Shown: positions 28,898 to 39,225, counted from the stretch's first letter. The stretch is DNA of 64,000 nt from Shinella yambaruensis (GCF_022899355.1 NZ_JALJCK010000004.1:124001-188000); one strand, 5' to 3'. Numbers and translations are program-made. Notes: generated from the letters alone by a model not told the origin.

Positions 28898-30742
28898 TCA
28901 ATCGAGCGTGAACAGCTCCATCGTGCCGAAGCCGCGGATTTCGTGGTTGCCGATGGCGCGCAGCGGGCGGCTGGTTTCGCCGGCCGCGTGCGGCCCCACG
29001 CAGATCTGGGTCCCCAGGAACTTGTTGGCATCCTGCAGCCGGGCGGCAAGGTTCACGGCGTCGCCATGGGCGGTATAGTCCAGCTTGCCGCCGGTCCCCA
29101 CCTCCCCGAGCACCGCCATGCCCGTCTCGACGCCGATGCGCGTGCGCCCGAACGCCTTTTCGAGGAAGGCGGGGCGGCGGCGCATCTCTTCCGTCAGCGC
29201 ACGGATCTCGTCAGCGCAGGCAAGCGCCTTGTCGACATGGCGCTCCAGATCGTCGGGCGCGTTGAAGAGCGCGTGCACGGCGTCGCCCACCACCTTGTCC
29301 ACCATGCCGCCATGCCGCGCCACGAGGGCATTGACCTCGGAAAAGTAGATGTCGAGCAGCTTGACGAGATCATGCGGTCCGATCTTCTGGGCAAGCGTGG
29401 AAAAGCCCTCTATGTCCGTGAACAGGGCCGTCACCTGCCGTTCCTCGCCGGCGACGCGGCCGAGATCCGGGTTGTCGATGTAGCGGGCGACGACGGATTG
29501 CGGCAGGTATTGCGCAAAGCGCTGGCGGGCCGTCGCTTCGGCCCGGCGCACATGGGCAAATTGCAGGAGGCCGGTGACGAGCGCCGCGGTGGCGACGATC
29601 AGCGAAACGCCGACCGCATCGGAGAGCAGCGCGGTGCGTGCATAGAGCAGGACCGACGCGCCGAAGACGAGGCCGACGAGCCCGATGCCGGCGAGCGCGG
29701 CAAAGAGCGGGCGAAGCCGCGCCGCCGCCAGCGCCGCCGCCGCCCCGGCGAGGAAGGCGAAGCCCGCTTCGACGGGCAGGAGGCCGAGGTCGCGCGTCGG
29801 GATATGATCGGTCAGGATGGCATTCGCCACGTCGGCATGGATTTGCACCGACGGTTCGAGCGGCATGGAGGCGCTGGTGCGCAGCCCGCCGAGATTGGGC
29901 AGGCTGCTGCCGATCAGCACGACCTTGCCGGCGATCCGGTCCGCCGGCACCGTACCCGCGATGACATCCGCCGCCGAAAGGGTCCGCGCGCCGATCGTGC
30001 CGGCGCTGCTCGCCACGAAGCGCAGGCTGCCGTCCTCGTCGAGCCGAAGAATGCGGGAATCATGGCGTAGCCAGGCCGGACGGCCGCCGAGCACCGGCGT
30101 GCGCGCACCGGCCGCGAGGCGCGCCGCCTCGACGCCGAGCGCCGGATAGGCGGCATTGCCGACGATCGCATAGGCCTGCACCCGGCGGACCACCGCGTCC
30201 TCGTCGCCGACGAGGAAGGCGGCGGCCGCCGCCTTGGCCTTGTCCTGCAGGAAGGAGCACGAGCTTTCCGTGCCGTCGATGAACCAGAGTTCCGGCACGT
30301 CGACCGGTTGTTGCAGGGCCAGCGCGGGCACGGGATGCGGCGCTCCGTCGAACGTTTCGCCGATGAGGAAGCCCAAGATGGTCGTCGTCTTGCCGATGGC
30401 GCTTGCCAGCGCTGCATTGGCGGGGTCGTCCGCGGCGCAATTGGTGCTGAAGACGAAGTCGAAGGCGATCGCGGCCGGTTTCGCGGCGGCCAGGTGTTCG
30501 ATCAGCACCGCCGTCTGCGTGCGTGTCCAGTCTCGCTCTGGCGCGCTCTGGAAGGCCTTGCGGTCGATGTCGACGACGACGATCCGGTCGCTCTGGACCG
30601 CCGGAACCGCCTGGGTCAGGGCATCGAAATAGAATTCGCGCTGCCGCTCCAGCGCCGTCTCGCCAAGGGAGAACAGCGCCAGCGCGCCGGCAAGGCTCGC
30701 CACGAGGCCGGCGGCAAGCGGTCTGTATCTCTTGGCGATCAT
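28898..30742 (-). CDS. CHASE2-domain class III adenylate/guanylate cyclase
   Basis: A 614-residue membrane cyclase: an N-terminal helix (8-27), extracytoplasmic CHASE2 domain (about 35-315), three membrane helices (about 320-400) and a C-terminal cyclase domain with metal-binding FTDIEGFS, VVGDAVHALFNAP and the substrate segment KLDYTAHGDAVNLAARL. It converts a nucleoside triphosphate to a cyclic mononucleotide on an external cue. It lies 78 bases downstream of, and on the same strand as, a Crp/Fnr regulator, suggesting a sensor-to-transcription circuit. Confidence 0.92.
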   Translation of the reverse strand: MIAKRYRPLAAGLVASLAGALALFSLGETALERQREFYFDALTQAVPAVQSDRIVVVDIDRKAFQSAPERDWTRTQTAVLIEHLAAAKPAAIAFDFVFSTNCAADDPANAALASAIGKTTTILGFLIGETFDGAPHPVPALALQQPVDVPELWFIDGTESSCSFLQDKAKAAAAAFLVGDEDAVVRRVQAYAIVGNAAYPALGVEAARLAAGARTPVLGGRPAWLRHDSRILRLDEDGSLRFVASSAGTIGARTLSAADVIAGTVPADRIAGKVVLIGSSLPNLGGLRTSASMPLEPSVQIHADVANAILTDHIPTRDLGLLPVEAGFAFLAGAAAALAAARLRPLFAALAGIGLVGLVFGASVLLYARTALLSDAVGVSLIVATAALVTGLLQFAHVRRAEATARQRFAQYLPQSVVARYIDNPDLGRVAGEERQVTALFTDIEGFSTLAQKIGPHDLVKLLDIYFSEVNALVARHGGMVDKVVGDAVHALFNAPDDLERHVDKALACADEIRALTEEMRRRPAFLEKAFGRTRIGVETGMAVLGEVGTGGKLDYTAHGDAVNLAARLQDANKFLGTQICVGPHAAGETSRPLRAIGNHEIRGFGTMELFTLD

Positions 30743-30820
30743 GACCCTGGGATCCGCGGGCTACGGCAATTCCGGCATGGATTCGTTGCGGCGCCGCGTT
30801 TTGGATTGCATCGGAACACT

Positions 30821-31525
30821 CTAGTCATCGTCCGGCTCGGCGATGGTCCGCAACCGGCCGATATGGCAATGGATGATGCCGTCGTTGCGGCGGATGGCGC
30901 CGGCTTCCTGCAGCGCGAGGATCGACCGGTTGATCTTCGGCCGGCTCGCGCCGACGATGCTGGCGATCTCGGTCTGGCTCAGCGAGATCTGGAGATTGGC
31001 GCTCTCCGGCAGCTCCTCGCCATGGATGTTGCGCAAGGTGGCGAGGAAGAAGCGCGCCACGCGCGCATCGAGATCGTAGAGCGCGATGGTCTCGAGCTGT
31101 TCCGTCGTCTCGCGCAGCTTGGTGCAGAGATAGTGGATGATCGCCTGCGCGGCCGTCGGGTTGCGGGTCAGGATCTCCAGGAAGTCGCGCTTTGCGATGA
31201 CATAGCCTTCCGTCGCGACGACGGCGGTGGCATCGGCAGAGCGCGGCTGGCCGTCGAGGATCGCCATTTCGCCGAGGATGGAGCCCGCCTCGAGCTGGCG
31301 CAGCGACAGTTCCTTGCCCTGCGGCGTGATGAGCGAGAGCTTGATGCGGCCGGAAACGAGCACGATGAGATAGGTGCCCTCGTCGCCGCGCTGGAAGATC
31401 ACCGTGCCGGCCGGCCATTTGCGAAAGGTGGCGATGCCGGCGATCTCGCCGATCGTGTCCTTGCCAAACCCCTCGAAAATCGGAAAAGAACGCCAGAACG
31501 CGGCACTCTTGTTGATCTCGTTCAT
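30821..31525 (-). CDS. Crp/Fnr family transcription regulator
   Basis: A 234-residue regulator with an N-terminal cyclic-nucleotide-binding beta-roll (about 15-125; LGEMAILDGQPRSADATA matches the phosphate-binding cassette, R at the cAMP-contact position) and a C-terminal winged HTH (SLSQTEIASIVGASRPKINR). The cassette favours cNMP binding rather than an FNR iron-sulphur cluster, as the N-terminal cysteines are absent. Its neighbour is a cyclase on the same strand. Confidence 0.9.
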   Translation of the reverse strand: MNEINKSAAFWRSFPIFEGFGKDTIGEIAGIATFRKWPAGTVIFQRGDEGTYLIVLVSGRIKLSLITPQGKELSLRQLEAGSILGEMAILDGQPRSADATAVVATEGYVIAKRDFLEILTRNPTAAQAIIHYLCTKLRETTEQLETIALYDLDARVARFFLATLRNIHGEELPESANLQISLSQTEIASIVGASRPKINRSILALQEAGAIRRNDGIIHCHIGRLRTIAEPDDD

Positions 31526-31645
31526 ATCCGGTTTCCCCCGACCGCCGCGGACGAAACAAACATACGCCGCTCGGTTGAAATCTTCGCCCAGCCGCCGGGC
31601 GCTTGCAACAGAAAAGAACGGAGCTTTCCGGGACGGCCTCGTCTC

Positions 31646-31834
31646 CTACTGGCAGATGCGGACGCGTTTGGTGATGGTCTTGCCATGTGGGTCTTCCGTG
31701 CGGATGCGCTTGGTGATGCAGGTCTGCTGGTAATGCCCGTAGTAGCCCTGCGCATAGGGCGTACCGGCATGGCCGGCCGCGATGAAGGTGAAGGAGACGG
31801 CGGCAAGGGCAAGGGCGAGGAGAGAATGACGCAT
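31646..31834 (-). CDS. Small exported protein, 62 residues
   Basis: The peptide has a clear signal sequence (RHSLLALALAAVSFTFIAAG) and a mature part of about 40 residues rich in Tyr, His, Thr and basic residues with two cysteines (C39 and C61), possibly disulphide linked. A TCCTGCCGGAACCTCC leader gives only a weak ribosome site. No family was recognised. It lies between the Crp gene and doxX. Confidence 0.6.
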   Translation of the reverse strand: MRHSLLALALAAVSFTFIAAGHAGTPYAQGYYGHYQQTCITKRIRTEDPHGKTITKRVRICQ

Positions 31835-32030
31835 GGAGGTTCCGGCAGGAGGGAGGCGGGGTGTCGTGATCTCGTTGTCGCACGGCGGCGACGCCTCTTC
31901 TGTTCCGCCGGGAACAGGCGATATCGTTCACAAAAAGAGAACGATCTGTCTTTCGATCGGCCGTCTAGTTTGACGAAAGAAAGCTGATATCTCTTCGTCA
32001 ACGCAAACGCCGAAGCCTCAGGAGCTTTCC

Positions 32031-32459
32031 ATGCAACAGAACGCCGTCGTCCTCGTCGGACGCATTCTTCTCGCCCTCATGTTCATCACCGCCGGTTATC
32101 CGAAGCTCATCGATCCCTCGGGCACGGCCGGCATGATCGCCGGTGCGGGCCTCCCGGCTGCGACCGCGCTTGCCTATCTCGCCGGCATCTTCGAACTCGT
32201 CGCCGGCATTTTCGTCCTCGTCGGCTTCCAGACACGCATCGCCGCCTACCTTCTCGCCGCCTTCAGCGTGTTCACGGCCCTCGTGTTCCACAGCGGCACG
32301 ATCGCCATCGAAGGCTTCCCGGATGGCGCCAACGGCCTGCTCACCGTCTTCAACGGCCTGATGATGTGGAAGAACATCACGATCGCCGGCGGCTTCCTCG
32401 TGCTCGCCGCCTTCGGCCCCGGCGCCTTCTCGATCGACGCCCGCCGCTCGGCCGCCTGA
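32031..32459 (+). CDS. DoxX family membrane protein
   Basis: A 142-residue protein with four membrane helices and the DoxX family pattern ([19 protein letters not shown] near the start, [19 protein letters not shown] in the middle). Members act in quinone-linked redox or thiol-stress processes; this one has no assigned partner. CAGGAG precedes the ATG and a strong terminator follows, so it is a single-gene unit. Confidence 0.88.
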   Translation: MQQNAVVLVGRILLALMFITAGYPKLIDPSGTAGMIAGAGLPAATALAYLAGIFELVAGIFVLVGFQTRIAAYLLAAFSVFTALVFHSGTIAIEGFPDGANGLLTVFNGLMMWKNITIAGGFLVLAAFGPGAFSIDARRSAA

Positions 32460-32485
32460 ACAGGCGCCGGACCCTGATCCTCCAG

Positions 32486-32514
32486 AAACCCTTCCCGGCC
32501 TCCGGGGAGGGTTT
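32486..32514 (+). terminator. Intrinsic terminator of doxX gene
   Basis: Thirteen-base arms AAACCCTTCCCGG/CCGGGGAGGGTTT (one G-T pair) with a 3-nt loop, continuing into further T residues, 27 bases past the stop. Confidence 0.85.
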
Positions 32515-32608
32515 TTCGCCGTCAGGCCTTTGGAAAAGGCCGCTGCCGCTGGAAAGCCGAGGCTCTTGCTGCTATGCGCACGGGCAGACAGTCATGCGGG
32601 AGATGCCG

Positions 32609-33307
32609 ATGTTTTCCAATTCCTTTCCGGACCGGGCCGTGATGGCGGAGCTGATGGCCCGCATGCTTTGGGAGATCAAGGCGGTGCATTTCCGCCCCGA
32701 GGAGCCCTACAAGCTCGCCTCCGGCATGGCCTCCCCGGTCTACATGGACTGCCGCAAGCTGCTCTCCTATCCGCGCATCCGCTCGGCGATCATGGATTTC
32801 GCCGCCGCGACCCTCGTGCGTGAAGCCGGCTTCGAACGTTTCGACGTGATCGCCGGCGGCGAGACGGCCGGCATTCCCTTCGCCGCCCTCCTCGCCGATC
32901 GCCTCGCCCTGCCGATGATTTATGTCCGCAAGAAGCCGAAGGGCCACGGCCGCAACGCACAGATCGAAGGCGTGATGCCGGAGGGCGCGCGCGTGCTCGT
33001 CATCGAGGACCTGGTCACCGTCGGCGGCTCCATGTTCACCTTCATCGACGCGATCCGCGCCGCCGGCGGCGTGGTCGACCACGGCATGTCGCTGTTCTAC
33101 TACGGCATCTTCAAGGAGGCCGAGGCGCGTTATGCCAATGGCGGCGTCAGGCTGCATCACATCGCCACCTGGCGCGACGTGCTGGCCGTGGCGCGGCAGG
33201 AGAAGCTGTTCGACGACGTGACGCTCGCCTCCGTCGCCGCCTTTTTCGATGCGCCGCTCGTCTGGTCGGCCGCCCATGGCGGCGTTGCGGAACTGCCGAC
33301 CTCGTAA
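32609..33307 (+). CDS. pyrE: Orotate phosphoribosyltransferase
   Basis: Forms OMP from orotate and PRPP in pyrimidine synthesis. The 232-residue protein has the PRPP-binding loop [15 protein letters not shown], the flexible loop [15 protein letters not shown] and the orotate-contact segment [19 protein letters not shown]. The third of three closely spaced ATGs was chosen because GGGAG lies 6 bases before it and MFSNSF is the rhizobial N-terminus. It stands alone. Confidence 0.95.
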   Translation: MFSNSFPDRAVMAELMARMLWEIKAVHFRPEEPYKLASGMASPVYMDCRKLLSYPRIRSAIMDFAAATLVREAGFERFDVIAGGETAGIPFAALLADRLALPMIYVRKKPKGHGRNAQIEGVMPEGARVLVIEDLVTVGGSMFTFIDAIRAAGGVVDHGMSLFYYGIFKEAEARYANGGVRLHHIATWRDVLAVARQEKLFDDVTLASVAAFFDAPLVWSAAHGGVAELPTS

Positions 33308-33386
33308 AAGCCTCTGGCGCTTTCCATCGAGATCGTTTAAATCGATTGAAATCGGCTCTGCCGGAATTGCCTAGGGAGGAACGGGA

Positions 33387-34316
33387 ATGATCCTGTGTTG
33401 TGGTGAAGCGCTGATCGACATGCTGCCGCGGACGACGACGCTCGGCGAGGATGCCTATGCACCCTATGCCGGCGGGGCGATCTTCAACACGGCGATCGCG
33501 CTCGGCCGCCTCGGCGTGCCGACGGGCTTCTTCACCGGCCTTTCCGACGACATGATGGGCGACATCCTGCGCAGGACGCTCGGCGAAAGCGGCGTCGACT
33601 ACAGCTATTGCGCAACGCTTTCGCGCCCGACGACGGTCGCCTTCGTCAAGCTCGTCGACGGCCACGCCAGCTATGCCTTCTATGACGAGGGTACCGCCGG
33701 CCGCATGATCACCGAGGCGGAGCTGCCGCTTCTCGGCGATGACTGCGAGGCGCTGCATTTCGGCGCGATCAGCCTCATTCCCGAGCCCTGCGGCTCCACC
33801 TACGAGGCGTTGCTGCGGCGCGAGCACGAAAAGCGCGTCATCTCGCTCGATCCCAACATCCGGCCCGGCTTCATCAAGGACAAGGACGCCCATCTCGGCC
33901 GCATCCGTCGCATGGCGGCCATGGCGGACATCGTCAAGTTTTCCGACGAGGACCTCGCCTGGTTCGGCCTCGAGGGGGACGAGGAGGCGCTTGCCCGCCA
34001 CTGGCTGCATCATGGCGCCAAGCTCGTCGTCGTCACGCGCGGCGCGCAAGGCGCCGTCGGCTACAGCGCGAACCACAAGGTCATCGTGCCGAGCGAGCGC
34101 GTGAGCGTGGTCGACACGGTCGGTGCCGGCGATACGTTCGATGCAGGCGTGCTCGCCTCGCTGAAGATGCAGAACCTCCTCACCAAGTACCAGGTCGCCC
34201 GGCTCGATGAAGACCAGATCGCAAAGGTGCTGGCGCTCGGTGCCAAGGCCGCCGCCGTCACCGTCTCGCGCGCCGGCGCCAACCCGCCCTGGGCCAAGGA
34301 AATCGGGCTGGCTTAA
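33387..34316 (+). CDS. Fructokinase / PfkB sugar kinase
   Basis: A 309-residue PfkB kinase with N-terminal CCGEALIDMLPR, the sugar-site glycine motif YAGGAIFNTAIALGRLG and the C-terminal VDTVGAGDTFDAGVLASL, whose Asp is the catalytic base. Among PfkB enzymes the N-terminus is closest to fructokinases of rhizobia; the substrate is inferred. GGAGG precedes the ATG. Its proximity to pgi fits hexose entry into central metabolism. Confidence 0.85.
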   Translation: MILCCGEALIDMLPRTTTLGEDAYAPYAGGAIFNTAIALGRLGVPTGFFTGLSDDMMGDILRRTLGESGVDYSYCATLSRPTTVAFVKLVDGHASYAFYDEGTAGRMITEAELPLLGDDCEALHFGAISLIPEPCGSTYEALLRREHEKRVISLDPNIRPGFIKDKDAHLGRIRRMAAMADIVKFSDEDLAWFGLEGDEEALARHWLHHGAKLVVVTRGAQGAVGYSANHKVIVPSERVSVVDTVGAGDTFDAGVLASLKMQNLLTKYQVARLDEDQIAKVLALGAKAAAVTVSRAGANPPWAKEIGLA

Positions 34317-34400
34317 GCCGACGGGCGCACCCCGAAAAGGGCGTGCCAGGCCCAAAGTGCGCCTTCATCCGCCTGTCATCGCAGCGTGGTCAAAGGGGGC

Positions 34401-35486
34401 ATGCTCGATCACACCGCTCCAGATTCGCCCGATGCCGCCCGCCCGAACGGCCCGGCGCCCACCGTCCTCGTCGTCACGGATGCCTGGCACCCGCAGCTGA
34501 ACGGCGTGGTCCATACGCTGGAGGAGCTGGCCCGCTCGATGGCGGAGGAGGGTATCGAGGTCGCCTTCCTGACGCCGCAGGGTTTCACTACGGTGCCGCT
34601 GCCGTCCTATCCGGAGATCCGGCTCGCCATAGCCTCGAAGCGCCGTGTCCTGGCCGAGATCGAGAAGATCGCGCCGGACTATATCCACATCGCCACCGAA
34701 GGCCCGCTCGGCATGGCGGCACGGCGCGCCTGCCTGGAGCGCCGCCTGCCGTTCACGACGGCCTATCATACGCGCTTTCCCGAATTCATCAGCGCGCGCC
34801 TGCCCGTCCCGGAAAGCCTCAGCTACTGGTGGCTGCGCCGCTTCCACAATGCCGGCAACGGCATGATGGTGGCGACCAAGTCGCTCGGGGCGGAAATGGC
34901 GGCGCGGGGCTTCGTGCGCATCAAGCGCTGGTCGCGGGGCGTCGATACGAAACTGTTCGATCCGGCGCGGCGCCGCGATCTCGGCCTGCCGCGGCCCGTT
35001 TTCCTGAATGTCGGGCGCGTGGCGGTGGAAAAGAACCTGCCCGCCTTTCTCGGCCTCGATTTGCCGGGCAGCAAGGTCGTCGTCGGCGACGGGCCGGATC
35101 TTGCCGCGCTGCGCCAGCGGTATCCGGACGTGCATTTCCTCGGCCGCAAGACCGGCGAGGAGCTTGCCGCGATCTATGCCGCGGCCGATGTCTTCGTCTT
35201 CCCGAGCCGCACGGACACGTTCGGCAATGTCATGCTGGAAGCGCTGGCAAGCGGCGTTCCGGTCGCCGCCTTTCCGGTCACGGCCCCGCGGGACGTTCTG
35301 GGCGAGGGCGGCGCCTTGTCGGAGGATCTGCGGGAAGCGGCCCTTGCCGCGCTCGACATCCCCAAGGAGGCCGCGCGCGGCCGTGCCATGGCCTATAGCT
35401 GGCGCGCCTGCGCCCGCGAGTTCCTGGGCAACCTCGCCCGCGTGCCGCGCGATGCATTCGCGGCACGCCGCCTCAGCCTGCGCTGA
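34401..35486 (+). CDS. Family 4 glycosyltransferase
   Basis: A 361-residue GT-B enzyme: N-terminal acceptor domain (VLVVTDAWHPQLNGVVHTLE) and C-terminal donor domain with RVAVEKNLPAFL and PSRTDTFGNVMLEALASGVP, the conserved GT4 nucleotide-sugar motif. The overall pattern resembles GDP-mannose-dependent mannosyltransferases and rhizobial glycolipid synthases; donor and acceptor are uncertain. The ATG lies immediately after AAAGGGGGC, which is close; a GTG 15 bases upstream is the alternative start. It ends two bases from the convergent pgi. Confidence 0.85.
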   Translation: MLDHTAPDSPDAARPNGPAPTVLVVTDAWHPQLNGVVHTLEELARSMAEEGIEVAFLTPQGFTTVPLPSYPEIRLAIASKRRVLAEIEKIAPDYIHIATEGPLGMAARRACLERRLPFTTAYHTRFPEFISARLPVPESLSYWWLRRFHNAGNGMMVATKSLGAEMAARGFVRIKRWSRGVDTKLFDPARRRDLGLPRPVFLNVGRVAVEKNLPAFLGLDLPGSKVVVGDGPDLAALRQRYPDVHFLGRKTGEELAAIYAAADVFVFPSRTDTFGNVMLEALASGVPVAAFPVTAPRDVLGEGGALSEDLREAALAALDIPKEAARGRAMAYSWRACAREFLGNLARVPRDAFAARRLSLR

Positions 35487-35488
35487 GA

Positions 35489-37114
35489 CTACGTCGCCGC
35501 CTTCAGCAGCGCGGCCACGAGGCCGGCTGTCGAGGAATCGTGCCCCGCGGCGCTTTCCTTGCCCTCCACGACCGGCAGCAGGCCCGTCGCCAGTTCCTTG
35601 CCGAGCTCCACGCCCCATTGGTCGAAGGAGTTGATGTTGAAGAGCGCGCCCTCGACGAAGACACGATGTTCGTAAAGGGCGATCAATCGGCCGAGCGCGA
35701 AGGGCGTCAGGCTGTCATAGACCATGGTGATCGACGGGCGGTTGCCGGAGAAGACGCGGTGCGGCGCGATCCTGTCCGCCTTCGCCTCGTCCATGCCCTT
35801 CGAGGTGAGCTGCGCCTTGGCCTCGGCCAGCGTGCGGCCCTTCATCAGCGCTTCGGACTGCGCCAGGCAATTGGCGATCAGGAGCTGATGCTGGTGGCGC
35901 AGGTCCTTCTCGTGACCGTTCGCCGCGATCATGAATTCCGCCGGGATGATCGCCGTGCCCTGGTGGATGAGCTGGTAGAAGGCGTGCTGGCCGTTGGTGC
36001 CGGGCTCGCCCCAGACGACCGGGCCGGTCTGGCCCTCGACCGGCGTCGAATCCATCGTCACGGACTTGCCGTTCGATTCCATGTCGAGCTGCTGGAGATA
36101 GGCCGGGAAGCGCGACAGGCGCTGATCGTAGGGCAGGATGGCGCGCGAGGGATAACCCAGCACGTTGCGGTGATAATAGCCGATGAGGCCGAGCAGCATC
36201 GGGATGTTTTCCCGGATCGGCGCTTCGCGGAAATGCGTGTCGATCGCGTGGCCGCCGGCGAGGAATGCGGCAAAGTCCTCCTTGCCGATGGCGATCATCA
36301 GCGGCAGGCCGATAGCCGACCAGATCGAGTAGCGCCCGCCGACCCAGTCCCAGAAGCCGAAGACGCGGTTTCCCTCGATGCCGAAGGCGGAGACCTTGTC
36401 GAGCGCCGTGGAGACCGCACAGAAATGGCTGCCGACCGCCGCCTCGCCGAGTGCATCGGCGATGAACCTGCGCGCCGTCGCGGCATTCGTCATCGTCTCG
36501 ATCGTCGTGAAGGTTTTCGACGCGACGATGAAGAGCGTGGTTTCGGCCGAAAGAAGTTTCAGCGTGTCGGCGATATGCGCGCCGTCGATGTTCGAGACGA
36601 AATGCAGGCGGGGACCGTCATGATAGGGGGCGAGCGCCAGCGTCGCCATGACGGGGCCGAGATCCGAGCCGCCGATGCCGATGTTGACGACGTCGGTTAT
36701 CTTCTTGCCCGTCGCGCCTTTCAGCGCGCCGGAGCGGATGCCGTCGGCAAAGGCGCCCATGGCGTCGAGCACGGCGTTGACGTCCGGCATGACGTCCTTG
36801 CCCTCGACGAGCACCGGCGTGTTGGCGCGGTTGCGCAGCGCCGTGTGGAGCACCGCGCGCTCCTCCGTGATGTTGATGATGGCGCCGGAGAACATCGCGT
36901 CGCGCTTGCCCTCGACGTCCGCGTGCCGGGCGAGTGCTTCCAGCCCGTCGAGCACCGCATCGTTGACCGCACACTTGGAATAATCGAAGAGGAGGTCGCC
37001 GAGCGTGGCGTTGTAGCGGGAGAACCGCTGCGGATCGGCCGCGAAGGCAGCCCTTATGTCTGTGGCGTTGGTATCGCGAACGATGGATTTCAGCTTTTCG
37101 ACAAGCGCGTTCAT
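35489..37114 (-). CDS. pgi: Glucose-6-phosphate isomerase
   Basis: Interconverts glucose-6-phosphate and fructose-6-phosphate. The 541-residue protein has the PGI signatures [32 protein letters not shown], the catalytic Glu region [18 protein letters not shown] and the C-terminal [12 protein letters not shown] with the active-site Lys. The start [10 protein letters not shown] was chosen over a longer TTG-initiated frame that adds 19 unrelated residues. Confidence 0.96.
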   Translation of the reverse strand: MNALVEKLKSIVRDTNATDIRAAFAADPQRFSRYNATLGDLLFDYSKCAVNDAVLDGLEALARHADVEGKRDAMFSGAIINITEERAVLHTALRNRANTPVLVEGKDVMPDVNAVLDAMGAFADGIRSGALKGATGKKITDVVNIGIGGSDLGPVMATLALAPYHDGPRLHFVSNIDGAHIADTLKLLSAETTLFIVASKTFTTIETMTNAATARRFIADALGEAAVGSHFCAVSTALDKVSAFGIEGNRVFGFWDWVGGRYSIWSAIGLPLMIAIGKEDFAAFLAGGHAIDTHFREAPIRENIPMLLGLIGYYHRNVLGYPSRAILPYDQRLSRFPAYLQQLDMESNGKSVTMDSTPVEGQTGPVVWGEPGTNGQHAFYQLIHQGTAIIPAEFMIAANGHEKDLRHQHQLLIANCLAQSEALMKGRTLAEAKAQLTSKGMDEAKADRIAPHRVFSGNRPSITMVYDSLTPFALGRLIALYEHRVFVEGALFNINSFDQWGVELGKELATGLLPVVEGKESAAGHDSSTAGLVAALLKAAT

Positions 37115-37217
37115 CGGCGTCTTCCTTGGCTTGGGACGATGCCGGCTAGCTAGTCGCTTTGGCAGGAGCAAATCAAGACCGCAAATGCCACTTGGCGAAA
37201 AAATTAAATCGGTTTAA

Positions 37218-37239
37218 CCGGGGCGCACGTCAGCCCCGG
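37218..37239 (-). terminator. Hairpin at the fadD stop codon
   Basis: CCGGGGC/GCCCCGG arms overlap the fadD stop; a T-rich run (TTTAATTTTTT) follows on the minus strand but begins some ten bases past the stem, so this is a weak candidate. Confidence 0.4.
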
Positions 37240-38930
37240 AGATCCTTGCGCAATATCTTGCCGACATTGGATTTCGGCAGCTCGTTGCGGAACTCGACGA
37301 ATTTCGGCCGCTTGTAGTTGGTCAGGTTCGCCGCGCAATGGGCCTTCACGTCCGCTTCGGTCAGCGCGGGGTCCTTGCGCACCACGAAGAGTTTCACCGC
37401 CTCGCCGGAATGCTCGTCCGGCACGCCGATCGCCGCGCATTCGAGAATGCCGGGATGCGACATCGCCACTTCCTCGATCTCGTTCGGGAAGACGTTGAAG
37501 CCGGAGACGAGGATCATGTCCTTCTTGCGGTCGACGATCTTGATAAGGCCCTCCGGCGTCATGAAGCCGATGTCGCCGGAGCGGAAGAAGCCGTCCGGGG
37601 TCATCGCCTTGGCCGTCTCGTCCGGCCGCTGCCAGTAGCCGGCCATGACCTGCGGGCCGCGGATGCAGATCTCGCCCACCTCGCCGAGCGCCAGCGTCCT
37701 GCCGTCGTCATCGCGGATCTCGATGTCCGTCGAGGGCAGCGGCAGGCCGATCGTGCCGGTGAATTCCGGCTTGTCGAAGCGGTTGGCGGTCGCCACCGGC
37801 GAGGTTTCCGAAAGGCCGTAGCCCTCGGTGATGGCGCAGCCCGTCATCTTCTGCCAGCGCTCGGCGACCGGCCGCTGCACCGCCATGCCGCCGCCGAGCG
37901 TCAGCACGAGGCCGGAAAGGTCCAGCTTGGCGAAGTCCGGATTGTTCATCAGCGCGTTGAACAGCGTGTTGAGCCCGGGGAAGATATGCACCCGGTATTT
38001 CGCCAGCTCCTTGACGAAGGCCGGGATGTCGCGCGGATTGGCGATCAGCACATTGTGACCGCCGAGCGCGATGCCCATCAACCCGTTCACCGTCAAGGCG
38101 AAGATATGGTAGAGCGGCAGCGCGCAGATGAAGACGAGCTGGTCCGGCCGCTTCTTGATATGGAAGGTCGGCTCGATCCACAGCTTGATCTGCTCCATGT
38201 TGGAGAGCAGGTTGGCATGGGTCAGCGTCGCGCCCTTCGAAACGCCTGTCGTGCCGCCGGTATATTGCAGGAAGGCGGTGTCGTCCGGCGCGATGTCGAC
38301 GGGTTTCAGCGTGCCGCGCGCGCCTTCCGCCGTCACCTGGGTGAACGGCACATGGCCCGGCAGCGACCAGGCCGGCACGAGCTTCTTCACCTTGCGCACG
38401 ACGAGGTTGACGATGAGGCCCTTGAGCCCGAGCATGTCGCCCATCGTGGCGACGACGACATGCCTGACGGCCGTGCGTGAGACGACCTGCGCCACGGTGC
38501 TCGCGAAATTCTCCAGCACGAACAGTGCCTTGGCGCCGGCATCCTTCAGCTGGTGTTCGAGCTCGCGCGGCGTGTAGAGCGGGTTGACGTTCACCACGAC
38601 GAACCCGGCGCGCAGGATGCCGAAGATGATCACCGGGTTCTGCAGGATGTTCGGCATCATGACGGCGACACGGTCGCCCTTTTCGAGGCCCTTTGCCTGC
38701 AGCCAGGCGCCGATCCGGGCCGAGGCCGCCTCGAAATCGCGGAATGTCAGCGTCTTGCCCATGCTGGTGAAGGCCGGGCGATCGGCATAGCGCGCGCAGC
38801 AGCTCTCGACGAGGGCGCCGATCGAGGCATGTTCGAGCGGGGCGATCGCCTCCGCCATGCCTTCCGGGTAGGAGGCAAGCCAGAAACGGCCGGTCGGTTG
38901 CTGGGAAGTGTCCTGGATCGTGGCCGACAT
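37230..38930 (-). CDS. fadD: Long-chain fatty-acid-CoA ligase
   Basis: Activates fatty acids to acyl-CoA using ATP. The 566-residue AMP-forming ligase has the P-loop YTGGTTGVSKGATLTH, the A5 motif GYGLSETSPVA, GEICIRGPQVMAGYW and the C-terminal catalytic Lys region PKSNVGKILRKDLR. The ATG behind GAGGA gives the family N-terminus. An operator-like palindrome lies 114 bases upstream, resembling one in front of the nitronate monooxygenase gene. Members differ in chain-length preference; FadD is the best family fit. Confidence 0.93.
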   Translation of the reverse strand: MSATIQDTSQQPTGRFWLASYPEGMAEAIAPLEHASIGALVESCCARYADRPAFTSMGKTLTFRDFEAASARIGAWLQAKGLEKGDRVAVMMPNILQNPVIIFGILRAGFVVVNVNPLYTPRELEHQLKDAGAKALFVLENFASTVAQVVSRTAVRHVVVATMGDMLGLKGLIVNLVVRKVKKLVPAWSLPGHVPFTQVTAEGARGTLKPVDIAPDDTAFLQYTGGTTGVSKGATLTHANLLSNMEQIKLWIEPTFHIKKRPDQLVFICALPLYHIFALTVNGLMGIALGGHNVLIANPRDIPAFVKELAKYRVHIFPGLNTLFNALMNNPDFAKLDLSGLVLTLGGGMAVQRPVAERWQKMTGCAITEGYGLSETSPVATANRFDKPEFTGTIGLPLPSTDIEIRDDDGRTLALGEVGEICIRGPQVMAGYWQRPDETAKAMTPDGFFRSGDIGFMTPEGLIKIVDRKKDMILVSGFNVFPNEIEEVAMSHPGILECAAIGVPDEHSGEAVKLFVVRKDPALTEADVKAHCAANLTNYKRPKFVEFRNELPKSNVGKILRKDLRG

Positions 38931-39043
38931 GATGTTCCTCCTCTTGCGCGCGGTCCCGCCGGCACCGAAGGGTCCTCCAACCATCCGATGCACACAGGAT
39001 GAAGCTTTTGACAAGCGTCATCAAGGGCCATCGGTAACTTACA

Positions 39044-39059
39044 TTGACGTAAACGTCAA
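39044..39059 (-). promoter_or_regulatory. Palindrome TTGACGT-N2-ACGTCAA upstream of fadD
   Basis: Perfect symmetric site. Read toward fadD it begins TTGACGTTTACG, which could double as a -35 box. The same 12 bases occur in the same orientation ahead of the nitronate monooxygenase gene. A MerR-type catabolic regulator (LiuR-like) is the suspected binder, from memory of the motif only. Confidence 0.5.
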
Positions 39060-39225
39060 CAATCCACCTGCGGCCCGCCGTTCCATCTTTCGTGAACGGG
39101 CGACCGCGCCTGTCTGCGACCTCTCGGCGCGCCCCGCCAAAAAAACCACGTATATGTTTAACATTCTTGGGATACACCTTATCTAGACAGTCGGCCGGAG
39201 CCCGGCCCCAAGGGAGTGGACGAGT

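Noticed and set aside
31900-31965. Imperfect inverted repeat TCGTTC/GAACGA upstream of doxX
   Set aside because: Only 6-bp arms with no second site or known motif; too weak to list as an operator.
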